A stretch of 64,000 bases of DNA from Anoplolepis gracilipes (Eukaryota > Arthropoda > Insecta > Hymenoptera > Formicidae), in assembly GCF_047496725.1 (NCBI RefSeq), contig NC_132974.1, forward strand, positions 5,339,501 through 5,403,500, given 5' to 3'. Shown here in pieces: positions 12,601 through 24,795 of the stretch. Under the pieces are notes generated by a model. The model was not told where the DNA came from and ran no database searches. It saw nothing but the letters and a program-made list of their open reading frames with translations. The first letter of the stretch is position 1. Each line of letters begins with the position of its first letter. Made by a program: the position numbers and the translations under genes.

Positions 12601-15600
12601 GACACCCGAAGATCGACTTGACTATTTCTTGTTTTATTTAAATTTGATGGCTATTTCTTACGTAACGTACATAAAACGTCATGTAATAAATTTTCATCAA
12701 CATAGAGTCATTGCCAACAAGTTACCAAAAATATCGCATAAATCTGATCATTTTAGTTAACATTAATATTTATATTTACATACTTAGCATATAGTTTTTG
12801 ATTCTTCGAACTATATAGAAAAAAATATTATTGCGTATTATCGTATATCCATATATAATATGTTTTAAAATATTTTGTAAACTTTGAATTTCGTAATAAG
12901 ATCGATTTATCTGATTTCACAAATAGCTAGCTCAACTATTTATATCAATCAAATAAACATAATATTTGTTAAAAATATTCTATCCATATATCAGCCAATT
13001 CTAGAGTTATTTTTATTAATAATAAGTTTCTTAAAAAATAGAATAAAGTCGTAATTTTTGCGTTGTCAATATATAAAATTGAAAGATCTTAATAGAAAAT
13101 AAATAATTGTAACCTGTTATTCTTTCTCATTGTAGCGTTCTTTTTACAATGCAAGCTGTAGGTTAACATTGACAGTATCTCTTTAAATTTTTAAAAATTC
13201 CATTTAAATCTCTACTATTTTTAATATATATATATGAAAAGACTGTTAGAGATTATATTTGAATAGATATACAGAAAATGATTTCTAGCATATTTAAAAC
13301 CACGTAAAATCGCGCGATGTCGGTGCAGTAATAACAGCGAAATGTGGGTTACGAATGTCACGACGAACATAGAAACGACTCGACAAGTCGACTTGAGGAA
13401 AGACTGAGAAAAAGAAAACGAAAGAGATGAAAAATCATGGCGAAGAGATCGCGCACGCGACGGAACATATAAAACGTTATGTCATAGCAAGAAAGCAAGA
13501 GAGATAGAAAGACAAAATTAAATATATCTATATATACAGCCTTTTATATATACATATATATCTTTCTTATAATGCGATAATATGTGCAAGTTTCGTAATG
13601 CGCCGTTAGGCGCTCATGATGAGACACACGGTGTAAATCGTGGATGGGAAGAGACATACTTGTATAAATACTGGGAAAAAGCATAAGAGATCGTTGACAT
13701 TTAAAGCAAACGATAATGACGCGCTGCCACCGTGTTGCCGCTGATTACAGATTCACTGTTCACAAACTGCCACAACATATACGAGCGTGTTTTAGCTTTA
13801 GCAAGTTTGATCAAGACGACGTATGTTTACGTCCGATAATATTTGATAAAAGACTATTTAAGTACGATATAGTTTTGACAATTGACAAAGCATTAACAAA
13901 AATACATTGTTTTTTTTTTTTTTTTATAAGAACCTTATTGAAGAATTTTAAATAGATAGAAATAACTTTTGCTGTGACTCGCTCCCGAGTGGAAATAGTC
14001 AACTTTAGCCAGATACTATTATTATTCGCGAGAAGCTAGATGTACAGATTACTTCATCGCACAACAGCGGTTTGACCTCTGAACTATTAACCACAAGTCG
14101 CAAATCGAGTATCTGTTAATAGAAAAAAAATGCAACTGCGATGCTTGATATATAATCGTCCATTTTTTCTGCAAACAACCAGTAACATTTCTGTAAATGA
14201 TGCGATAATAATAAACAAACTAATATCATATTTATAAACACGCGGTGCAATGTACATACATAAAAATACAGCACCTTTTCAATTATTTTCTTGTCAAACT
14301 TTCGAATTTCTGTCAAAAGGTGTAACGTATGTTTAAAAATATTTTTGCTATTTTTCTCGTAGAATAGGAAATCATTGTAAAATGTTTTACAGGACCGAAG
14401 CAATTCAATTTCCGAGGGCACAATTATTTCTTCAGCGGACACGTGCCAGCCCACGCAAATCAAAGAGGAGACTGGTTAGACGGTAGGAATATTTGCAGGG
14501 AGTATTGTATGGATCTCGTCTCGATAGAAACCCAAGAAGAGAACAACATGATCTTCAAACTTATTCAACAGAGTAAGTAACTTTATTACACGATACTTTA
14601 ACTCTCTGATGAAATATGCCTAATACATACATGTCAGTCTACTATGAATCATTCTTATTGTTCCAATTGTAAATTCAATGCGAAGAGATCAATGCGAAGG
14701 AGACACTTTATTTTTGTTTTGAATAAGTAAAGAAGTATGCACAACACACACACGTGCGATGTATCAACATGACTATCGCAAATCGCAAAGTCACGAATTA
14801 TCGAGTTTATTTTAGAATAGATCGAGAAGAACTATAAGCAGACGAATTGATTTATTTTTGTGACACAATGGCCTTTTATATACATTTGCAATAGAAAGTT
14901 TCCAGACGGTATATAGCCGTAATGACGACGACGGTAGCAGGTTGTAGATATCGACACTAGCGGTTTACCGCAGCAACTTTCATCCAAAGAGAGATAATCA
15001 TTCGGCAATATTTCGAAACGAGCGGCCCGACGTGGAACATCACTTCGTTGTGGATTCGAATGATTAACGACGATGCGCTCCCCGCAAGACCTCTTTCTTC
15101 TCCTTTATCTTTTCTTCCTCTTCATTACGACCTTTCGGCTGCACCGCGATGCGCTTAAGTGCACTCGAGGAGTAAAACTGCAATTAACTGAAGGGTCTAG
15201 AATTTACCTAATTTTACTCATTTCTTATTCGTGCGCAGTTTTCTTCTTGTTTTCTATTATCTACTAATATTTATTTTTGTTATAATCTGAATTTGATTAA
15301 AAAAAATAATTTCATAACAAACATTCGAATCCGCTATTTTAAATTTGACATTTAAAATCGAGATATTCAATCGAAGAATAAATTAATCAAGGCTCTAGAA
15401 AAATAAAATTGCATCGTCAATCACGACTATACGGAAATTGATCAACCATGAATTAATACAAATTGTGAGAATGTGTCTGTTGGATTAAGCTGCCGCTTTA
15501 ATCACAATTATCATACAATCGCGCGATGATACCTGTTCGTCACGAGCGATATTTATCACGATGGAGGCGAGTCGATGAGTATAATACGACAGTTTTCAAG

Positions 15601-16582
15601 GTAATGCGGGGTCTCTTGAAGTGGGTTGAGGCTAGAGAGCCTCATCTTTTATATAACAGAATCACGCGGTGCATGAATCCTTTTGCAGTCCGGCAAAAGT
15701 AAAATGATACTGACGATAAATTAATTTCACTCGAAAACTTGCCACAAGACCCGCCTTCTGAATTAATGACATGTTTTGAAAATCTTTTATATCGGCAGTC
15801 ATTATCTGTGCAGTGAATTATAATCTAGACGATAATTCCAATATAAAATCATTGCGCTTTCACTTAATCAGAATTTGCAATAAGTCAACGTCTCTAATAA
15901 TGCTAAAATACTTCTCTCCTTTCTCGGAATAAAATATTCATCAGTCTTGGCTCTTACCTATTAACAAAAGAAAATAAAATTTCAATTTCAATTTTATACT
16001 TAATAGCAAAAGATAGCCATTTCTTAAATTTAATAGTAATTGCGCTCGGTATCACTTAAAATTAATTTTGACTTTGTAAACTTTTTCGGGTAATCTCCTA
16101 AAAAAAATGAAACTTTTACTTTAATACCTGTTAGATCTACGACCGAAACAAATATCAATCTCTTCTCAATTTTTCATACGAATTCTATTTTATTTTCAGA
16201 CGATGTTCCATACATTTGGACATCCGGACGTCTCTGTGACTTCAAAGGCTGCGAGAATCGACGTGACCTCGAGCCCAAGTCCTTGTACGGTTGGTTCTGG
16301 TCGGCGAATCGCGAGAAAATGTCACCCACCAACCAGACACCGATAGGCTGGACTTTCAACCCATGGTCGCAGACCGGCCACAAGAAGGTCAGGCAACCGG
16401 ACAATGCTGAGTATGACATCAACGGCACCACCGAGTCCTGCCTGGCCGTCCTGAACAACGTGTATAATGACGGCATCGCCTGGCACGACGTCGCGTGTTA
16501 CCATGAAAAGCCGTTCGTCTGCGAGGATTCCGAGGAGCTTCTCAACTACGTGGCCAGCACCAACCGCGGTATCCGCCTCTAA
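4985..16582 (+). CDS. Secreted C-type lectin domain protein (three coding exons, complete, 232 aa)
   Basis: Join 4985-5120, 14393-14572 and 16200-16582. Both coding introns have GT-AG ends and both interrupt after the first base of a codon, so the frame is continuous. Residues 1-17 form a signal peptide (hydrophobic run, cleavage after VNA), so the product should be secreted. The CTLD covers about residues 43-213. It includes a GHNYFFSG strand, a WLDGRNICREYC helix start (about 73-84), the galactose-type QPD motif at 171-173, WHD at 200-202 in the place of the usual WND, and the C-terminal cysteines 186, 205 and 213. Eight cysteines are present (43, 80, 84, 118, 123, 186, 205, 213). N180-G-T is a possible N-glycosylation site. 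It resembles a conserved class of insect CTLs (the Drosophila CG6055-like type, from memory). Carbohydrate recognition is known for the family; the specific ligand here is unknown. The first of two adjacent ATGs was taken as start. Confidence 0.9.
9579..9621. repeat. (TA)n microsatellite
   Basis: About 21 TA units in the large lectin intron. Confidence 0.95.
11671..11768. repeat. Two-copy tandem duplication, 48-bp period
   Basis: TATTTATGCAATATTCA at 11673 recurs at 11721, and GACAGCTTTAAAA follows in each copy. It lies inside the large lectin intron. Confidence 0.85.
12148..12174. repeat. T27 homopolymer
   Basis: 27 consecutive T in the large lectin intron. It could be the A-tail of a minus-strand retroposed sequence lying to its right, but I recognise no source sequence and no target duplication. 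Confidence 0.9.
14393..14572 (+). CDS. Lectin coding exon 2 (first half of the CTLD)
   Basis: 180 bases between an acceptor TTTTACAG and a donor GTAAGTAA at 14573. The first two bases complete Arg46. The exon encodes the CTLD beta-strand/helix part with WLDGRN and cysteines 80 and 84, and ends in LIQQ plus one base. Phase matches both neighbours. Confidence 0.88.
14573..16199 (+). other. Intron of the lectin gene
   Basis: 1,627-base intron from GTAAGTAA to a T-rich acceptor ending TTTTCAG at 16199. No internal gene or repeat was recognised; the 15073-15267 open frame is a chance frame. Confidence 0.7.
16200..16582 (+). CDS. Lectin coding exon 3 (sugar-binding half of the CTLD and stop)
   Basis: Starts after TTTTCAG; its first two bases complete Asn106. 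It encodes the WIGL-equivalent PYIWTSG, a short loop closed by Cys118/Cys123, the QPD motif, WHD and the final CTLD cysteines, then an acidic tail ending NRGIRL and the stop TAA at 16580-16582. It is clearly GC-richer than its flanks, as expected of coding sequence here. Confidence 0.92.
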
Positions 16583-17150
16583 AGCGAATGCGGTCAGTCT
16601 GACACCTACGGTGATCATGATCGTCCATCAGCGTCACGTACTCACTCTCCTTTCTCTACTTCCCGTAGCAAGGAGGGAGCGACGAGACACGTGCCAAATA
16701 GGGACACAAAATTTCTACGTGGCGATTTTTGATTCTTGAATAATCGCAGAGGATACTTTATAAGCAAGATTTGTATAATTCCTTCATAATTATAATGGAA
16801 TTAGAATTTACAATACGCGAATTCTCTACAACTTTTATATGATTATATTTTACAGTATAAATATATTTCTGTATATAATTTTTATGATACGTTCGAAGTA
16901 TCATTCAATTAATCGAGCTTGCTAGATTTGTAATTTTGTAATTTATTCTCTCTTTTGGATCTTTATATAACTTTTTATTATTTATTGCTGTCGATTTTTT
17001 TGTGCGAATTTGCATGATTATTAACTTGTATCTATATAGTCTCTTCTTCCTGTACAAAATTTTTTCATATGATAACTAATTTTTTGAATGATGTCATCAT
17101 CGGAAAATTTCATAATAGTTTGTGAAAAATAAAACTAAGAAAGAAGAGTA
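16583..17150 (+). other. Probable 3' UTR of the lectin gene
   Basis: Sequence after the stop codon, with a canonical AATAAA at 17128-17133. A second AATAAA at 17659-17664 could support a longer isoform. The extent is inferred from the signals alone. Confidence 0.45.
17128..17133 (+). promoter_or_regulatory. Candidate polyadenylation signal (AATAAA)
   Basis: Canonical hexamer about 550 bases after the lectin stop. AATAAA is common by chance in AT-rich DNA, so this is only a candidate. Confidence 0.35.
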
Positions 17151-18113
17151 ATTTGTGTGTATCACATGCGCTTTTAGATGAGAAATTAATAATTTATTTT
17201 ATATCTGATTCTAGTAATCAAAATAAGAATATAGATTTTTGGATACGCAATGTTAAAGTTTCTCGAATGAAAAAGACGAAAGAGTATATTTTTCTAGAAC
17301 ACGTACATACATTGTGTGAATAATTTATGACAAGTTATACGTCATTGTACAATATTATTCGGTGTTGCAACATTAGTGTGAAATGAATTACATTTAGTAA
17401 AATTAAATTTATCTACTGCAATTGTATTGTATACAAAAGTTTAATATAAAAATAAGATTTTAACTCGATTTCCATCGAGGTATAACGTGTCTCGTCGCTG
17501 CGCTCTTTCTGCAATCATCGTATCGAAAAAACTCAGCAATATTTTGTACTTTGTTTGATTTGTAATCACAGTATCCGCTGAAGAGAGTAATTAATTGTGT
17601 ACATGTATTTATTGATAGATATTTGGCTGGCAATCCCTGTACGTTTATGACTTTATGAAATAAATTTAATCTTATATAATTTATGTATCTTATGTTTTAT
17701 ATCCAATTTACTTTTTTTCCTACAAACATATAAATATATATATATATATATATATAATAACATAAATTACCTTTTAAATGATATTGATCAAAATTAACTA
17801 TTTTTGTGAAAAAGTTTGTTTTATAATAAATTTATTTTTGGGCTAACGCATAATAATGCACATATTTACATTTTCTCCTATTTATGTGCTTTGCAATTTT
17901 GATTGAGTTATAATGATTTTGATATTTTGCAATATTTTATAAAAAATTAACAATATTTTTAATAAACTTAATTTCACATTTGTAAAAAAAGGAAAAATAA
18001 ATATCTACATTATGCATATCTGTCGTTTGTTTAAAAAAGTTTACTAAATAATAACGTATCTTGTTTCTCTTCCATATTATTAAATAATTTAAATAATTTA
18101 TAAATAGTATGTA
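17151..18113. other. Intergenic sequence, nothing recognised
   Basis: AT-rich sequence between the lectin 3' end and the minisatellite. It holds a second AATAAA at 17659-17664 and a (TA)n tract near 17734-17757. No coding frame or RNA gene was recognised. Confidence 0.5.
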
Positions 18114-18440
18114 AGGTTCGAAGCTCGACTAACAATAAGTGACTTAAGTCTGTACTAATTGCAGGCTTCGAATCTCCGCTAAAAGAATTTAAGTCTTCGA
18201 TAAGGTTCGACTCTCCGCTAAATGAATTTGAGTCTCCATTAAATGAGGTTTGAATCTCCACTAAGGTTTGCATCTCTGATAAGTGCATTTGAATCTCTCC
18301 TAAACGAGGTTTGAATCTCCACTAACATAAGAAGGTTTGAGTCTCGGTTAAATAAAGTTCGAATCTCCGCTAAAAAGGTTCGAGTCTTTACTTGAACGGA
18401 TTTGAATCGTCATTAAATAAGATTCGAAGCTTCGCTAACC
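18114..18440. repeat. Degenerate minisatellite of AGGTTCGAATCTCCGCTAAA-like units
   Basis: About a dozen imperfect copies of a unit reading roughly AGGTTYGAATCTCCRCTAAA on the plus strand. Spacing is 18-26 bases, with some units in a more diverged ATTTGAATCTCC form. Units differ mostly by transitions and small indels. Part of the array is open on the minus strand (18031-18288, repeated FSGDSN-like peptides), but the frame is not kept through the whole array, so it is best read as non-coding. The core GGTTCGAATC is similar to the tRNA B box. No acceptor stem or cloverleaf was seen. Confidence 0.8.
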
Positions 18441-21400
18441 ACATCAAATTTTCTATTTTTTTTTTAATTTCTACTATATGTATATACATAGTATAATATG
18501 TAGATATAATAAATAATTTATAAAAAATGTGAGATTTTTAATATTTCTTTTTACGTTTAGTTTTTTATCCATATGCTTAAGAGTGTCAAAGAAAATAAAG
18601 AAAACTTAGAAATTATAAAGTCACTTAACATTAAAAAATTTTGATTTCCACAGTAACAAATTGATATGTACTTTTTTATATTTGTCACTGAGATATAAAT
18701 GTTTAAATAAATTAACGAGTTTTTTTTTTAATTTTCTAGCAGCAAGCGTATGTAAATGTAATTTTCACAGAATGTGATTTTCTTTATTTGGATAGAGGTT
18801 TAAAAAAGGTATCTCGAGTTTTTTAAATACCACTGTATTTCTCTTCTGCCGCGGCGAATGTGTACAGAAAATTACTATGCGAATTATCTAAGCGAGGATT
18901 CATAGTTATCACGTTTTGTACAATATGTATAATGATATAATTATGATGATAATAATAATAAGTAGAAGAATAATTAATTTATCGACAAGATGATTGGTGA
19001 AGAATGATAATAATAATGCTTGGCTGAACGATGACAAATGACGATCAATGACGATAATTAATATTAAACGGTTGTATAATCTTTCTCTCTTGCACGCATA
19101 CATACATTCTTTTTCTGTCTGTCTCTTTGTTTTTTTTTTTTTACTAGTTCCACCTCTTTGGCTTGTGTACATTTTTTACTTGTGACTGTTTGTATATAAA
19201 TTAATTGTTACTATTTATTACTAAAATAATTTGTGTATTTACGTTACTCTTATAAGTCTTTGGACTTTGTTGTTATCGGACATCTTAAAGTCTCATTACA
19301 GAACAGAAATTGCGCAGACACTATTTGCGCGAACACATTTACATAAAATTAGTAGCAGAATTTTACATTTAATCGTGTTTAAGTGCAAACTTTTAACGAT
19401 TAATTAAACGTATAATTTACTAATTTAACTTTACATACATCTTCTTGACTCAGATAATTTTAGGTTTCTCAGTTATTATATTTTTCAATCATTAAAGTAG
19501 CACGAATTAGTTAAACTTACTCGTTAATACAATTGTTTCTGCGAACGATTAATTTTCGGTTCGTATTTTATGTACGTTACACAGGAAGAATTAGAAAGTT
19601 TCGTTAAATATATATAATATTAAAGAATATCCAGATACAAAATAAATAAGCGCTTCCTTTATACATACGCGAGACTGTTTTTCTAAGCTTTCACAAACGC
19701 ACATTCGACTCTCGCAACGCGTATTTAACAATTATATTTCATCTATACGCTTAAGTTATTAGTAACCAAATTTCACTTCAACTTACTCACAATTTTAACA
19801 CATTATTTTTTTTCTTAAGGTCTTTCAAAATTTCACCGAGATGCAAATTAATATCACAATTTGAAAATAATAGTCAATAAATGATAAACATTTACGTAAA
19901 ATTTAATCTGTAGGAAAAAACAAAAAGAAAAATATCAAAAGTTATTCACACATTAAATATTTTTTCATTAATACTAGATTTGAGTAAAAAATTATTTAAA
20001 TATATAATACACATATAAGTATGTATTTTTTTTACCAACAATTAAATATTTTGTGTATTGCTTACAAGTTAATGTAAGTTTAGTACTAATAATATGGTTG
20101 CGGGCTAATGGCGAAATTTTTCAGAAAATATTTCGAGCGAATGCCGGTCCCATCGGAATTGTCGACCGTCACAGGTGTTGCCGGAGTCGCAGGTGCGTCT
20201 GTGATGCGGCGGCACGCCTTTGCTATATTAAGCGGACTAATTAAAAACGAGACAAAATGATGAACGGACAGACAACCGGGAGCCTTTTTCGTACACGTGT
20301 ATACGCGCACGTGTATTCCTCCCTCTCCACGTTTACGAATAAATAATACTTCAAGATAGTAATACGCACAATATAAAAATTAACGAATCGCGTTTCTCTC
20401 AGTCGATCGCTTTATCACTCGATCGAAGATCGCGCAGTCAGAAAGTTAAAAATAATACGGGATAAAACGCGCTAGACCTATTATGTATCGATCATTGTCT
20501 TCGATCGTTAAATAATATTAAAATTCGATTTTAAATAATATTAATTCCGATCCTTAGCGCACTCTCGATCTACTTTTACGTAACTCGCATGTTCTTTCTT
20601 ATGCTAATTAAATAATAATACATATATTACATACCACATATAATAAAAAATTAATAATAAATTAATAGTTTGTTTAAATGAATTATTTGGGATCGCAATC
20701 GTTTTCGATTCGTAGATATCGATACATAACAGATTCATGTGCATCCTCACTTTAAATGCTCGGATCGTGACAAGATCAACGCACATATGACCCATTAGTT
20801 TATTTTTAATGAAATTATACTTTTGCTGGCACACGAAAAGAAATTTTATCTGCAAAATAATTTCATATCAAAAGATTCCAAGAAATATATACAAAAATGT
20901 ATTCTATAAAATTCTCGTCTTAGAATAATTTCGAAAGAGGTGAATATCATATGGAAAAAAAGCAATGTACGCATTTGACAGTACATTCATTTAAATACAC
21001 AAAATAATTAAATAAATTAGAAAATCATTAATTCATTAGAAAATCAAACCAATGAGTTAATCTCTGTGCTCCTCGCAGACTTCACGATCCTCGATCGCTC
21101 GATCGTTGCAGCAAATATATATTCGCGCATATCCATTTGATTTGAACATTATGTATATCCATACACACATGCATATACATACTCCTTCCTTACGTAAGCT
21201 CGACGGGCACGTCGCTGTTTTAACTAAACAAAAAAAAAAAAAAAAAAATATTCTAAGCTCGAGTTTTCGGGCGCGGATCGAATGCGTGAGCGTAAATTAA
21301 AGTCCGGATAAATTCGAGCGAGACGCCGCGCGCACGCGTTTTCCAATGTGTGTTGTTTCTCTTTTTTTTTCTTTCGCTCATTGGATACCCGGACTGGAAA

Positions 21401-22806
21401 TCCGATGACACTTTCGGAAGAGGGTGAGAGATAAGAAAATTCGATTCCAAAACTACTTTGACATGTACCGTTGATCACGTTCACGACGAGAGCGGGAAAA
21501 GCAGAGGGTTCAATATGCTTGGGCACTGGAAAAAAATTCGAGACGAATTTTTTTTCTCGCCAAAAACACGACGACCTAGTAGTGTAACGGGTAATCCGTA
21601 TGTAACAAGATCATTCACACACATACACTGGCGCGCGCATGCCTCTGCGTGATTTTATCCACACTGTCAGGTGTATAATCGGCGAAGTATCATCTCGGTA
21701 TTTTAGGTATATTTTGCGGGCCGTTTATGCGAGGGAATTCAGACGACGTATAATTTATTCGCATATCCAACAGTTACGAGGGTATGTAAATAATTATGCG
21801 TCGCGCGTGCTCTTTGGCGTCATTATTTAACCCGACAGTAGATTAATAAAATGGAAATCATACGTCATAAATGTTGTATAAAGTTCCTAAATTATGCATT
21901 TCATTGTCGATATGTTAATAGCCAACGGATCGACACCTGTTCGATTTTCCTGTGGAAAGCTTGGCTCTTTTGGCTCTGGATTTCATCGATGCATAAATTA
22001 TCGTCAACAACGATGGTAATTAATGGAAGCTCAAATTGATCGAACGTTATGAAAGGTTCGGACCACTTCAAAAGAACTCAAATCATTGTCACATTTACGA
22101 AACAAATCGAATTAAATATTTAACAAGGCTCGGCGTACGTAACGAAAATCACGTTCCATTTATCGATGCAAACTTAATAATGTGCAATTACACAACAGCG
22201 TTTGATAATTTATATTTATTCGTGTAACAACCGAGAGAAACAATGACTTTATTGATTCAACGATAAATATGTGCATAGAAAACGAAAACCTTAATTTACT
22301 TCGCACGATTATTAATTCGACAAGTTAATCAAGCGAATTATTTCCCTGCGTATTCACGCATGTTAAGAACATGTATATAACGTATCTTCAAACTGATCTT
22401 TTTTTATTATTCATTAATATGTCGCGTTGGTCTTGTGAGAATTACAAAACCAGAAATCTCGAGATTTAATCAAAAGAAGTATAATTTCTCGCTGTCTGAA
22501 ATTACAACTGAAAACACTCGCGGTCCTGATAAATCACCCGTAACTTTTTTTTTTCTAATTACTACGTTTAAAGATGCACGCATGATTTATGATGAAATTA
22601 TAACAGAAGTGTCACTTTTGCTTCCCTCTTGCACTCCGTTTATACCAAGTACTTAGTCGACTCATTCAGTCAGCCAGGTATCAAAGTTCTTTTCGACTCT
22701 TTGAGGGACTACCTTTGGGCGCTCTTCAACGTTCTCTAGGTCTCTCGATATTCACGTGCCCTTAAACGTCTTAAGACTTCTCAACCACCACTTTCTCCTT
22801 CCCCCT

Positions 22807-22810
<4 letters not shown>

Positions 22811-22844
<34 letters not shown>
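22811..22844. repeat. (CT)n microsatellite
   Basis: Uninterrupted TC dinucleotide run of about 17 units, preceded by a C-rich pyrimidine tract. Confidence 0.95.
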
Positions 22845-22847
<3 letters not shown>

Positions 22848-24771
22848 TTCTTTTACATTACCCTTCTTCTTCAACGTCACCGGGGGTCTCGACCTTCTTT
22901 CGCCTTAAAGCGAGTTAGATAGCCGTACTTTAAGCTAGGATCTGGCGTTAGCTGCCTTCGCGGGTACTAATTGACTAGCATCGTTAATTACTCTCGTTTG
23001 ATCTCTCGCTTGCGCTCGATTCGCGTCCTCTCGGCGCTCTTCTTACTTCCCTTTCTCCAAAATCTATCTTTTTACTATACCATATTCAGGCCGTATCACA
23101 CATACACACATACACACATACGCTAGCATTGAAAATTATTTCTTCCTCAAAATGCGATAGCAATGGTATATATTAACAGTAATGATAATAAAAATAATAG
23201 TAATATATTACTGTTTCGTACTAAATCTTATCATATTATTTGGTATATCGTGTATCAGCGTTGTTACATTACGCGTATCGGTGCGGTATAAATAATAATA
23301 CATTAGTTTGATCCCCGTCGAAACAAGGAAGAATCAACCCACCGGGCAGAATTTCGGCCTTCTCTTCTTTAAATGTTAAATGCGCTACCCTAAATTGCGT
23401 ACGTGGGAAAATAATTTTCGGTCGTCGACCCATTGACAGTTTTTGCGCGTTTCATCCCGTGGCACTCGCGTGGCTTTTCCCAGAGTCGTAGAGAAAATCC
23501 AAAAAAGTATCGGAAAGAACTGTTTTCGTACATACGGGACATTCGTCGACGACAGCTGGCTCTCTTCTTACGAAAAATAAATATAGAATTTCGCGGAATA
23601 TATATACGTTCGCGCGCCATCGCTAGGAATACGATAGTATAATTGCTAATTAATTGTTATACAAGAACACACACGCGAAGTTAAACGCGTTTTCCCTACT
23701 ACCATTTCGCGAGAGACGTAGTCAAGAAAAACGGGGCATTTACGTTTAATTACGGAATTCATGTCGTACGAATTGGGCTAACGGCGGACTCTGAGGAAAT
23801 AAAAGGCGCATCTTTCGCGCTAAGTCGTATTACAAAATAGGCAGTGCGTGTCGGGTTATCTCGACAATCGAACAATCTATTCAACTAAATATTAGAGAGA
23901 CACGTACCGCAACTATCCAAACTGCTGTACAAACTTTGGCTCGTACTCGCAACTTTGTTCAGTGCCACGTTTAAGCTTCCGATTTTGAACTTTATCAATC
24001 ATCACGTATTTTTTTTTGCGCTAAATGAGCTGTTGGACAAAGTTAATCTTTCCATATTCTATAAAGTAAATAAAAATTTCTTTAAACTTCAATTAATTGT
24101 AACATAAATAAATTAATCTTTCTTACAAGAATATATAAAATACGGTGTTTTTTGCCAATTTATATGATTCTCTCAAAACAGCTTAAATCTTATATAAATA
24201 GTATGATCCTGAAATGAATTCGTAACCGATTGATTTAATTCGTAATACGTAATATAACACAGAAGTTATATTATAATGAAATAAAAGTCTCTTAATGGAA
24301 ATTAAACTCTTCATGGCTAAATATGCACGTGATGAAAATACATCCGATTCAAACGGCTCATCGGATGACTTAATGGAAGCTAAACGTGGCGACTGAGGAC
24401 ACGAGCTGTCGACGGTACAGTTATCGTTTAGGTCGCATGTCACGCGGGCGGCAATCACTCGATCCGATTCCGAAGACACAATGATAAATTAAAAGTGAGG
24501 AACATATGTCGCGTGTGACTATGTACACTAAGCGTGCTCTCCCGAGAATGTGTGCCGCGCGCGCATGCGCGGTTCCTCTCTTCCGTTTAAATACAATATG
24601 TATATATTTGTATGTGTATATATATGTATATACACTTACCAGACAATGACGCGAAACGACTAGACTGTGACTCGAACTAACTCTTCTTCTCTTCTTGTTC
24701 TTCATCCTTTTTGTTCTGTCTCGCGCCTTCTCCATCTCCTTCTAACTCGCCCAAAACACTTCGACACGCAT

Positions 24772-24795
24772 ACACACACACACACACACACACAC
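24772..24795. repeat. (AC)n microsatellite
   Basis: Twelve AC units followed by imperfect GTACACGTACACGCACGC, a mixed CA/CG alternating purine-pyrimidine tract. Confidence 0.95.

Larger units (their letters stand above)
5121..14392 (+). other. Large intron of the lectin gene, non-coding
   Basis: A 9.3-kb intron from GTAAGT (5121) to TTTTACAG (ending 14392). It holds a poly(A) run at 5491-5507, a (TA)n microsatellite at 9579-9621, a two-copy 48-bp tandem repeat near 11671-11768 and a T27 run at 12148-12174. The somewhat GC-richer patches at about 5440-5900, 6700-7150 and 8150-8550 could hold regulatory elements. I recognise no exon in them. Confidence 0.6.

Noticed and set aside
16283..16739. 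Overlapping plus and minus open frames around the last lectin exon
   Set aside because: They are shadows of the lectin exon in other frames; the lectin frame carries the domain.
18031..18288. Minus-strand repeat peptide (FSGDSN-like units)
   Set aside because: Repeat units continue to 18440 out of this frame, so the open frame is a by-product of the minisatellite.
18114..18440. tRNA genes suggested by the GGTTCGAATC cores
   Set aside because: No A box, no acceptor stem and no cloverleaf; the unit length is far below that of a tRNA.
18114..18440. CRISPR-like array
   Set aside because: Unit spacing is irregular, units are degenerate and there are no unique spacers of constant length. The window is clearly eukaryotic.
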